This document shows positions 51,201 to 64,000 of a DNA stretch of 64,000 bases, in pieces; positions within the stretch are counted from its first letter, which is position 1; each line of letters opens with the position of its first letter. The stretch comes from Lagopus muta. Its lineage: Eukaryota; Chordata; Aves; Galliformes; Phasianidae. The stretch lies in the NCBI RefSeq assembly GCF_023343835.1, contig NC_064443.1, positions 6,200,001-6,264,000 on the forward strand, in the 5' to 3' direction. The translations under genes were made by a program, and so were the position numbers. Below the pieces are notes generated by a model, which was not told the DNA's origin, searched no databases, and was given only the letters and a program-made list of their open reading frames with translations.

Positions 51201-54200
51201 ACCACAGCAAGATGTAAATGAACCACGAAGAAGTAAGGCAGAGACAGTAATGACTTGTCAGCATTTTGGAGAAGTGACAAATGTATAGAACTGTGAAACT
51301 CACTTAACTTCAAGTACAAAATCAGTATTTTCTTGCATTTTTTAATCAAACCTGGGAACAAATAACTTGCTCAGTTCAAAATCACATGAATCTTCAATTT
51401 TTTTTTTCCTATATTCTGTTTGTTTTCACGTTTACAGCAACCTTTCTGAAGGACCTCTCTCCTCATCTCTTCCCATCTTGCTACCACTGGCATAGGTGTA
51501 GGAAATGTACCTCTCACACAACCTACATGAATACCATCAGGACTTTTGGTCAGCTGAAAAAGACAATCTAATGTTTTACTGAATCAAGCTTCACACAGTT
51601 CAGGTAAGATCTTTCACACAAAACAACAGCAACAACAACAACAACAACCCTGCCCTGATTCCTAAGTTACTACTGAGGGTCAGCAGCTTTGGTGCTGGTC
51701 TTGTCTGGGCTCCATGCTTCCCACCTCCGAGCTGACCACTGTGTGAGCAGAGGGTATTCCACAGGGGCTGCCTGCACTGCTGCAGTCTGGAGTATCCAAA
51801 ATATACATGAATATGTATGGGTATGTAGAGAAATACATACGCATACATAGCCATTAAGAGCCATAAAAATAAGAATGCAGAGAAAGACGAAGATTGTTTC
51901 TGAGTCAGGCAGGATCACATTGGCATTACATTGTGACACAGTGTGTTTGCATATCAGGTTTCCTTCTTTCTATATTTTTTAAAGCACGTTACAGCCATTT
52001 GAAAAGCCTGGCGTAATTACGAATTGAAACATAGCAATTTCATTTATCAGGAGCTTTTTTCAATCAAGCTGCAACACACACTGCCAAAACCTAATTGTTT
52101 ATACAAGAGCCAAAATTGATATGACACATTCCCACTGAACTACCGCACACAGTGCAGTAATTCATGCAGTTTAGTTATGTGACTGCATTTGCGACTTTGA
52201 TTTCAGAAACCACAAAGTCTACAAATAGACTCGATACAGAGCCCAGGTTGAAGGGGGAAAAATGAAAGGTCTGAGTACTGTTCCATTGCTGAATGGCAGT
52301 TTTAACCCATGGCAGACAGCAAAATATCTAAGTCAAGAAAAAGAGAGGATCTTTGAGGACCATTTCTTTAACCTATATTTTTAGCTTCCCTCTGCATTTC
52401 TGCACATCATAAGCAGGCAATGAACCACACTGTATGTTAAATAGTACTGTACACATGTCCAAGGCAGTGCTCTTAAAATGCCTGCCATTTTCTTCTTTCA
52501 TGTATCGGGAGCTTCATGTGTGGGAGTCCTATTACACCAGCAGCTCTATCCCCACCGTGAAACACACCTTACAACCTGCCCAAATGCCTAATTGCCTGCC
52601 AAAAGGTGAGCGTAAATTTGATATAAGCACTGGTTCCATAACACACCATTATGCAGAATGAAAAATGAACTCAGAGGAACTGCTAAACTGACCAGTACCA
52701 ATGTGAGTATTTCAGTGGTTTCTGAAGACCAAAACTCTCGAGAGATGAGGAAAATCCAGAATCCCTATCACATCTGGGCTCAGACAACAGAAAATACTGT
52801 ATTTCCTGGGAGCTGCAGACACTTTGGTACCTCTCCCCACACTCTCCACAGTCACTGGTTTTGAACAACTACTCCTTCCTAGAGGGATGGTGGTAATGGA
52901 AGAAAACCAACACTGAACTGAGACTGGATGTCTTCCCTAGAGATAACAGCCCTGTCAAGATAAGCCTTCTAAGTACCGCTGCTATGCAACTTGATTTTAA
53001 AATCAAATTTTCACCTGCAGTCCTGCTGTGAGACACCACTGGAAGAAGTATCATGGGAACACATGAGGAATGAACAGAAACTCTTACAGGAGACTGGACG
53101 TGCTCACCCGTTGTACTGGGGGGTGAGGATCTCTGCCAGTGTGCTGCAAAAGTAACGGACTCTAAACACTGATGCACACAGGCAAGTCTGGCTCTCACAG
53201 GCTGCCTGGTACTTTGCCATGGGCGTACTGTGAGTGAAGGCAGTCTGCATAGTATGCTCTAATCTCCTGTAATTATCTATGCTGTGAAACTGACCGTTAC
53301 CTAATAAACAGAGCTATGTTGGAACGTCCTTTGGTTCAACAATGTTCCCTCATTTAGATTTCTCTGAAACTCTGTTCCCAGACTGCAGCTTATAAAGAAT
53401 TCCACCTATCATCTTAACATTAAAAACCTCTCCACCTCACTGATAAAATTTGCTCTTTATGGTTTCCTTTGATAACTTATTCCATATGTTCCCCTTTGAC
53501 CGTGAGACATATCCTTAGGAATTCTCAGTTATGACTTTTAACTTCCAGTCTTTCCCAGGTTTAGATATTATCTTCCTCTCTGAGGGAAACTTCTCATTCC
53601 ACTTTAGCAGGTCCTTTCAAATGTTCTGGCCACGCACACCCAACACTCACAGGGCACAGCCTGGGTGAGAAGGATGGCACCAATCTCACTTTGCTAACTC
53701 CGTTCTCAACTCTCAAACCCACGAATACTGCTGTTCTTACTTTCTGCACAGAATATGAGGCTTTGCATAGTCAAGGTAGACCTAAAGAAAGCAGGGAAGA
53801 AAAAGATGCTCTGGGGGGTCCACAGCTTCCAAAGGTATGAATCCGGTTCCTGTGGAGCAGTGGAGGGTGCTTAGGTTCTAAAGATGGGACAAGATTGGTT
53901 AAGAGTTCTCACTTAACCAGCGGTCTGAGAGGAAGAACAGGGCATAGGACATAGCAGTGTATGTCTGCTGTGCCATTCTGTTCATGTTAGCTGTAAAACC
54001 AGTTGATGGTTCCAGAACTCCTTCCCAGAGCTTTACTCCAAAGGTTTGAATTAAGGAAGACATTTCCATATGTGAAAAGTCCTACTCAGCTTCTTTTAAA
54101 GGGGCAAGCATACCCTAATTCTGTTATCTGTAGTTTAAGATCAGACTTGGCATGTTAAGAGCGGAGGCAGTGAACTCAAACTGCATTCACTGAGCTTTCT

Positions 54201-54471
54201 CTTCCTTTTGAATGATTCATCTATTATAGTAATATTGCTAAAATATTTGTTCAGTATTTACAGATGTGAAATGCCTCTATTTGTTTAAATTATACCACCA
54301 AAATCTTTCCCACACACTTTTTCCACCTCTCCCTCCAGTTCACAGGATAAAGGAAGTATTTGCTTTCTGGAGAAAAAGCCAAGTTCATCCTCTCTCACTC
54401 TCACACACAGAGCCATAAAAGAACAATTCTTGCTTACAGGTTAAGAGTGAAAAACATCCCTTTGTGCATAC
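48208..54471 (-). other. PHF2 intron between exons 9 and 10 (longest in window)
   Basis: This 6.26-kb intron has gtatgc and ttcctgcag borders. It holds an AAC repeat at 51620-51648 and a TATG/CATA-rich stretch near 51805-51850. I saw no CR1, coding exon or RNA gene. It is long enough for an alternative exon or intronic enhancer, but none can be argued from sequence. Confidence 0.85.
51620..51648. repeat. (AAC)n simple repeat
   Basis: About nine AAC units with one AGC interruption in the long PHF2 intron. Confidence 0.9.
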
Positions 54472-54629
54472 CTGTTGGTGTTATACTCTAAACCCCCAAC
54501 TTCCTTGCTTGCCTGCAAAAGGTCAAGAATTCCTGCTGAACTTCCACTCTCTTTCTTTACTTTGGAATTGCGCCCTGGCTTTGCCTCTGTGTCAATGTGA
54601 AGTAAATCTTCATCTGACGAGTCATCACT
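54472..54629 (-). CDS. PHF2: PHF2 coding exon 9 of 14 in window
   Basis: The exon is 158 nt, phase 0 start, two bases (AG) carried over. It encodes [20 protein letters not shown], an acidic Ser/Asp cluster with casein-kinase-2-like sites, then [20 protein letters not shown] and [11 protein letters not shown]. The ILDLLQAS segment is a short hydrophobic helix-like motif conserved between PHF2 and PHF8. The acceptor is gtttttgcag| and the donor AACAG|gtatgc. The following intron is the longest in the window, about 6.3 kb. Confidence 0.96.
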
Positions 54630-56422
54630 CTGCAAAAACAAGAAAAAGGCTCAAAAAATGGGAACTTACTAACTTAGTCAACAAAGAACAACACAAGAAT
54701 TTCTACAGCCTGCTACTCTTGCAAGATGTAGGGCTGGCCTTTCTAAGTTGCTCTTGCTAACAAGAGGTAACAATAAAAATTAGGCACACAATAAAATCAA
54801 TCTCCTTCCAGCCTGTAGACACAGCAGGCTTTCCTGTTCCCTTGTAGCACTGGAGAACCAGCTTTGAGATCTGATCCTGTACATGGGATCACATCACACC
54901 ACTGTACCAGCAGTGTTTCCAGGTGCTGTGTTCAGCCACCCTGCCCATTTTTCAGAACAGAAGACATGAATTTGGGGCTGTTTCTTTGTCTGCCCAGACA
55001 CCTTTCGCAGCACAGTTCTGAGTCTTGCAAGATTCAATGTAGCCAGCTCAGGCACAGGGACAGACCCACTTCTGTCATCCTTGCTGCGAGAGGACAGGAA
55101 AATCCAACAGAAGAATAGGATGGACATGTATGAGCGTACCATCCAAGGACATAAAAGGAAGCTACCTGCATCTATTTGGAGCTAATACCTCTCTGCACTG
55201 TAGACTGTTATAAAACAACTTTTTTCTCCCTTCCTGCCTGCTTTCAGGCCTCTGAAGTCATAGCCATTATTGCTTAGAGTGTCATTAGTGGCTTCTGCAG
55301 GAACTGTTCTCTCAACTTCTGTGCAGTGAGGTGTCAGCATGCTTGGCCTTGCTCCTTGTGCACCGTTCTCCAGACTTCAGAACAGACTGAGGCAAGGAGA
55401 AAGGCATTTTTAGATATCCCTGAGCCAAACCAGGATGATAAAGACGGCTGAGCTTTTAGGGCCAAAAACTCCAGTCACCTATAGTTTTGTGTTAACAGGT
55501 TATTTTTCTTTCTGTGACTGATTCGGATATCATAACACGGATTTATGTTAACTACAGCTAGACAAAACATTTCAGCGTGTCATTTAATTTCCAGCATTGA
55601 GCTACAATGCTAACACAAACAAGAGCAAACTTATGTCTGTGCTGTTAAACTTCTTACTCTTCTCCAAGAAAGTGATCAAGCACTGAAACGGGCTGCCCAG
55701 GGGGCAATGGAGTCACCAACCCTGGAGGCGTTCAAGAAACATTTAGATGTTGTACTGAGGGACATGGATCAGTTGGAAATACTGGTGATAGGTGGTCAGT
55801 TGGACTGGATGATCTTGGAGGTCTTTTCCAATCTTGGTGATTCCATGATTCCTCATGCTAAGTGTCAACAGGCAGATGGACATTGCATCAAGTTAGTGAC
55901 ATGCTAAAATATGAAGCTGAGCCAAGGGCATGCTAGCTGTAAGCCCATAAAAGGCAAAGGGAGAATCTACTAGATGATAGTAAATAAAGCTTTTAATGGC
56001 TACGTAATGGGACTAGCAGTAATGTGAAACACCACATGACATGTTCAATTCTATTAGCATTACTCTGAGTTTCTTTTGTCAAACGGTGCCAATTTATGTT
56101 TAGTCTTTAAAATGTCTGAGAGCTACTTATCGTGGGCAGATGGGACTGCAGAATGACGTAGAGGATATGACAACAACCTGTAAGAAATCTTCATATTACC
56201 ACCATTCCCTGCACCGTACTATCACCTAGCATGGGCAGGAAAAAAATGCTATCACCCTGTGAATGGAAATCACTGGTGATTACACCAAATCTGCACACCT
56301 GCCATTAAACACTGCCTGGCATATCCGAGCCAAGGTTCCAAGCAATTTTTGGATAAGATTCCACAAACTCTAAGAGATATGTAATGGATGCTTGCTTGTG
56401 ATAGGAACAAAAGTCACCGTAC
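54630..56422 (-). other. PHF2 intron between exons 8 and 9
   Basis: The intron is 1,793 bp with gtacgg and gtttttgcag borders. It contains the only CR1 fragment found inside PHF2, antisense to the gene. The rest is unique sequence. Confidence 0.85.
55668..55853 (+). mobile_element. CR1 LINE fragment (3' end) inside PHF2 intron
   Basis: The fragment resembles the CR1 reverse transcriptase 3' end: 'gggctgcccagggggcaatg', 'ggaggcgttcaagaaacatt', 'ggactggatgatcttggagg', ending with the terminal 'attccatgattcc' repeats. It is 5'-truncated, as nearly all CR1 copies are. It is antisense to PHF2, so its plus strand would not be in PHF2 mRNA. The short open frame across it is a remnant of ORF2. Confidence 0.92.
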
Positions 56423-56487
56423 CTTATATGACACCGACTCCACCTTTGGCTTTTTAACAGGAGTATGCTGTAGAGTGTCTTTCTTAT
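56423..56487 (-). CDS. PHF2: PHF2 coding exon 8 of 14 in window (short)
   Basis: This 65-nt exon has two bases finishing the split Tyr codon, then 21 codons beginning KKDTLQHTPVKKPKVES and ending VSYK. The acceptor is agttttttcag| and the donor TATAAG|gtacgg. KKPKVES is a basic motif typical of the tail. A TA-rich microsatellite begins about 49 nt upstream of its acceptor, inside the interval where the branch point would be expected. Confidence 0.92.
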
Positions 56488-56600
56488 CTGAAAAAACTGA
56501 ATTAAAAAAGGGAAAAATGAAGTCATAGTTCTCTTAAAAAAAAATTATATATATATCTATATAATATATATATATTATATTATATATAATAAAATATATA

Positions 56601-56633
<33 letters not shown>

Positions 56634-56640
56634 ATAAAAA

Positions 56641-56671
<31 letters not shown>

Positions 56672-56854
56672 ATATAATATATATATATATCACTCCTAAG
56701 CCTGAACTTCAAAACCAATTCAAATCCAGTTCTATTGACTGACAGTTAAGATATGGTTTTCTTTACAGTAAATCAGATAACACGAAGAATAATTTTGGAC
56801 AACCAACACAAGACTTTGTCATGCAGATACAGACAAAAAAGGAAATATCCTTAC
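56488..56854 (-). other. PHF2 intron between exons 7 and 8, largely TA microsatellite
   Basis: The intron is short, 367 bp, and about 40 percent of it is a TA-rich microsatellite close to the acceptor. Borders are gtaagg and agttttttcag. Confidence 0.85.
56536..56690. repeat. (TA)n-rich microsatellite in PHF2 intron
   Basis: A short A-run is followed by about 145 bp of nearly uninterrupted TA with occasional AA or TT breaks. It ends near 49 nt upstream of the exon 8 acceptor on the transcribed strand. The breaks make several self-complementary segments that could fold into long hairpins in the pre-mRNA. Confidence 0.95.
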
Positions 56855-57033
56855 AGGGCAGTTCTCTCTTTGTAGTGTTTTTCTTCCTTCTGATTGGAAA
56901 CTCATCAATTTTTAGCTCACCATCATCTGACACATATTCATATTCATCTCGTACAGGTTTTGCTTTGTCCTCCTTAAAATTCTGCAGTGACCCAAACACA
57001 CTGGTATTCAGCTGGGTTTTTACTCCCTTTGAA
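56855..57033 (-). CDS. PHF2: PHF2 coding exon 7 of 14 in window
   Basis: The exon is 179 nt: one base completing Gly, 59 codons, and one base carried to the next exon. It encodes [20 protein letters not shown], then an acidic segment [18 protein letters not shown] followed by a basic cluster [12 protein letters not shown]. The acceptor is tttctttcag| and the chosen donor CCCT|gtaagg. That donor is the only strong one here and gives a split Tyr codon (T|AT) with the next exon, preserving frame. A weaker gt further downstream would extend the exon, so the exact 3' edge is slightly less certain than the others. Confidence 0.9.
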
Positions 57034-57658
57034 CTGAAAGAAAAAAAAGATGTATATATAAGTCAGTAACAATACACAGGCTGGAAATCATTTTGGGAAC
57101 AGATGGAGAGGAAGACAATGAGTACCTTTCCTCACACAGAAACCTCAGTCAGCCTCAACACTTACAGAGGTGCCAGAGCAATTCAAATCAGATCACAAAC
57201 TCATTTCTGCACCATTTTATCTCCAAATACAATGCAGACCAGAGTGGCATTCCTGACTTCAAATAAGCCCTACACCATTAAAAGCTGTCTCAAAGTGTAC
57301 GATATATGTAATGCAGGCACAGCATAGAATTTTGCCAGTGTTTATTTAATATTTTTTTTAAATACACCCTGAATAGGATCTGCAAAAAAATAATTGAATA
57401 TAACAAACTCAAACTAGGAAGAACCTGAAGTGATAAAACATGAGATACAGCCTGCATACTGAAGGCAGTAATCGCAACCTTCAGCTAAGCAGGGTTCTAA
57501 GCAAATCAAGTTCAGGACTGAAAAACTAAGTGTATTTCCTACACTGACCAGAAAGGCAGAGTTTCACCTACTGGTACTAAAAAAAACCCACATAAATAAT
57601 CACAGGATTTTTTAACCTCCTTTCTTACATAATGAATATTGTTCTGGTTTTAACTTAC
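57034..57658 (-). other. PHF2 intron between exons 6 and 7
   Basis: The intron is 625 bp with a consensus gtaagt donor and a tttctttcag acceptor with a long pyrimidine tract. No repeat recognised. Confidence 0.85.
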
Positions 57659-57777
57659 CCAAGTAACTTCTTATTAGTGAAAGAGAATGTGAATTTGTTG
57701 TCCTTATTTCCTGATAAAGGCGTCTTTTCAGATTTGTGTTCCTCTTCCATTTTTAGTAGTGAATCAGGCTTACTGTT
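57659..57777 (-). CDS. PHF2: PHF2 coding exon 6 of 14 in window
   Basis: The exon is 119 nt, starts in phase 0 with [20 protein letters not shown] and ends [12 protein letters not shown], with two bases (GG) left for a split Gly codon. The acceptor is gcctttcag| and the donor CTTGG|gtaagt, a consensus donor. The SLLKMEEE and KFTFSF segments are the recognisable conserved islands of this otherwise charged region. Confidence 0.95.
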
Positions 57778-58672
57778 CTGAAAGGCAGAAAGACCCAAAA
57801 AAGCCCAATACAATCAGTCAAATGAGTTGTTAGTATTTCAGATTCCTAGATAATGGCAGAGAGTTTGCTGATTTTTATGCAGAGAAATATATTCCTCACA
57901 AACATGCTAAGCAATGGACAATGATAGTATTCCCTAGATAAGTCGAGTTCTGTTTAGTTCAGGGACTTGTCCCCATTCAAGAAACGCTTCAGCACCAGTT
58001 AAGCAGCGCCCACCACAACCAAGCCTGATGCCAGGTTTAAATCCTGCTCTCTTATATTGGTACTGATTGAGATAAAATATTAAACACTGCTCTTCAGCAT
58101 CATGCTTGTGCAGCTGAGGACAGAATCTAGCCCAGAACCTGCAAGCTCACAAATGTGACTGCACTTTATTGTCAGGTTCCATCTACTTCATTCTCACCTT
58201 CAGAAGAGCTTGAGTTATATATATGAATTTAATAATTTCATACCAAAGTCATTCAATCTTTGATGGACTTTTAAACCTAGCCCTAATCCCTTCCTAATCT
58301 GTACTGGCTGGGTGACCTGGTCACACTAACCATGATAGTTGCTAACACAAAAAAAATTCAATTGGATGTCTCTGTCAAGAAGTCAGGACTCCCAGTAGCT
58401 TTCTCCACATGAAAAGACAATTCTCTTCCAAGGAATTTATTTGCACTGAAAAATCTCACTATTAAAAGTCTTTTCTCTGGCCTTACCAAGAGTGAGAACA
58501 GATAGTTCAGCACATACTTTTGAAGAATGAGCCCCACACCTTTATCAATGCTTGCTTTGTTATTTTCTGCTGGAAATTGATAGCCACACTCTGCGTAGGT
58601 AGACCTATGTACATTCCTCCACCCTTCTGTGTGGCAAAATCAGAAAGAAAAAAAAAAGACATGAGACCTTAC
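57778..58672 (-). other. PHF2 intron between exons 5 and 6
   Basis: The intron is 895 bp with gtaagg and gcctttcag borders. It is unique AT-rich sequence in which nothing further is recognised. Confidence 0.85.
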
Positions 58673-58792
58673 CTTATATTTCCATTTGGCTTCTGTTTTG
58701 CTTTTGTTTTGCTCTCGAACTTCAAACTTCTCCACCTCATTCTGCTTAGTAGGTGTTTCCTTATTGGGAACACTTAAAACATTCTTTGTGGC
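58673..58792 (-). CDS. PHF2: PHF2 coding exon 5 of 14 in window
   Basis: The exon is 120 nt, 40 codons, phase 0-0. It begins [20 protein letters not shown] and ends [13 protein letters not shown]. The acceptor is ttcaccag| and the donor TATAAG|gtaagg. The segment is lysine-rich and probably disordered except for the KWKYK junction, which joins directly to NSKPDSLLK in the next exon, a PHF2-typical sequence. Confidence 0.95.
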
Positions 58793-59668
58793 CTGGTGAA
58801 GAAATTAGCATGTACTCTTAATGAGGATCAAGCACTGGTATGTCACACAAATACATTTTTATCTAGAATAAGACATGGCATATTTATGAAAACTTCTTTC
58901 CTGATTCATCCCTCTTTGAAATGAAATATCACTGTTCAAAGAGTTCAGAAGATTACTTGCATTTCTCCTTCATATATTAACATACAAGATTAGTGTAAAC
59001 ACATGTTCATCTCCCTGTCTCTTGCTCTGTGAACATGTTTTGCAACTGCTTATAAGCTGCTATGAAATTTGGAAGCACTTAGGAAAAACCTTATGGATTC
59101 TTCTCAACAACAAAGTGTACAATGCATTCTTCTGTGAGTGCATCAATGAAATCCCCACTATTGCTGAAATTGCAGCAAAATTCATCTAATGGGTATAAAA
59201 ATGAAATTTGTTAAACACGAGCAAAAGTGGTCACAAATCATTGCTTTATCTTCATTCACTCATTTGACACAAAATCTCATGAAAACAAAATGTTTCAGAA
59301 ATGAGCCTACTTTGTCTCTGATAACTGATTATGGAAATCCACTATAGAAAAGGCAAACAAACAAACACACAAAAATACAACCAAACCTCTAAAAAGTCAT
59401 TTAATTTTTGCCTCCTCTTAGCTTGTAGAAGGATCTGACAGTAGTTTGCCAGATTCAACTTGAATAGATGTTTCTTTCTTCACATCAAATGAGCTACCAT
59501 GCAAACAGGCAAACCACGTTGAACAGTCAGGTAAAACAGAAAAAAAAAAAGAGAAAACTCTCATTTACTTCAGCAGAGACACTGGTGCTTGATTATTATT
59601 TTTCATGAGAGCTAAGGGACTTTAACCCCACCATGGCAACAATGGGGCAGGGTTAAAATCCAACCCAC
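58793..59668 (-). other. PHF2 intron between exons 4 and 5
   Basis: The intron is 876 bp, AT-rich, with short A-runs only. Consensus ends gtgggt and ttcaccag. No other feature is seen. Confidence 0.85.
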
Positions 59669-60040
59669 CTTTCCCTTCTTTGGCGTCTCGATCTTTGTCA
59701 AAGCCTCCTTTGTGTGCGCCTCCAGCAAGTCGAGGTTCGGGATGGCTGGCGGTGGGCTCTCTTTTGCCTTCTTTCCTTTCTTTTTTCCTTCTCCCTTAAC
59801 TTTGGGTGTTTTGGGAGGTTTGGGTGGTTTGGGAGGCTTGGGAGGCTTAGGGGGTTTGGATGGCTTGAGTTGTTTGGGGGTTTTCACAGTTTTCGGAGTC
59901 TTTTTTTTAGGGAGCTTTTCTGCAGGTGGGGACGGCGGTGTCACTTGGACAGGTGATGGTGCCTCCTCCTTCTCCACAGGGCAGATCTCCTCGGTGTTTG
60001 TGTTGGCACTCGTATCAGCTTTGCTGGCTTTCGAAGCGTT
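59669..60040 (-). CDS. PHF2: PHF2 coding exon 4 of 14 in window: Lys/Pro-rich tail with PPK repeats
   Basis: The exon has 372 nt, 124 codons, phase 0-0, beginning NASKASKADTSANTNTEE. It continues with an acidic, Pro-rich stretch (EEAPSPVQVTPPSPPAEK), then a Lys/Pro tract built of PPK triplets at 59857-59801, and a very basic segment (GEGKKKGKKAKE). It ends LLEAHTKEALTKIETPKKGK. The acceptor is tgctacag| and the donor AAAG|gtgggt. The Lys-rich runs are plausible nuclear localisation or DNA-contacting sequences; that is an inference. The PPK tract is a hallmark of PHF2 and, as I recall, absent from PHF8. Open frames on the opposite strand are shadows of this biased sequence. Confidence 0.96.
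59801..59857 (-). repeat. In-frame PPK triplet repeat of PHF2
   Basis: The minus strand encodes five successive PPK units preceded by K and followed by TPK. The plus strand shows degenerate repeats of the type ggtttgggtggtttggga. Codon usage varies between units (CCC/CCT/CCA), which indicates an old repeat held in frame rather than a fresh microsatellite expansion. Repeat number probably varies among species. Confidence 0.9.

Positions 60041-64000
<3,960 letters not shown>

Overview
The window is vertebrate nuclear DNA, almost certainly from a bird and probably a galliform such as chicken. Five fragments of CR1-type LINE 3' ends are visible, with the typical ATTCTATG/ATTCTGTG tail repeats and the phrase 'gactagatgatct'. 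The only protein-coding gene has introns with GT-AG borders. No bacterial operons, phage, CRISPR arrays, rRNA or tRNA genes are visible.

Right-hand third (about 41.56-64.0 kb): the 3' two thirds of PHF2 (PHD finger protein 2, KDM7 family of JmjC histone demethylases), on the minus strand. Fourteen coding exons can be placed with intact splice sites and fully compatible phases. They run from a partial exon at the right edge (64000-63891) to the stop codon at 42455-42453 and encode about 712 residues. This covers the helical segment after the JmjC domain, the Lys/Pro repeat, the long basic and acidic disordered tail with a conserved RRPS site, and the invariant C-terminus ending GKLLL. The PHD finger and JmjC exons lie beyond base 64000. 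A GC- and A-rich 3' UTR of roughly 0.9 kb follows the stop. The introns hold little: one CR1 fragment, a 155-bp TA-rich microsatellite close to a splice acceptor, and a 2.6-kb C-rich last intron with few stop codons on the antisense strand.

Left-hand two thirds (1 to about 41.5 kb): no convincing protein-coding gene. It is the intergenic region downstream of PHF2. In other vertebrates the next gene on this side is the homeobox gene BARX1 (from memory); no homeodomain exon is visible here. The region holds four CR1 fragments, short simple repeats, a small tandem duplication, and a CpG/TATA/GATA cluster near 5.9-6.1 kb that resembles a small promoter. It also has an isolated exon-like 88-bp segment near 19.8 kb. 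Several AT-rich, repeat-free blocks with many TAAT-type homeodomain motifs could be conserved enhancers.

I found no new multi-gene system. The observations most worth following are the regulatory-looking blocks of the gene desert, the TATA/GATA cluster, the exon-like segment, and the lineage-specific features of the PHF2 tail and 3' end.
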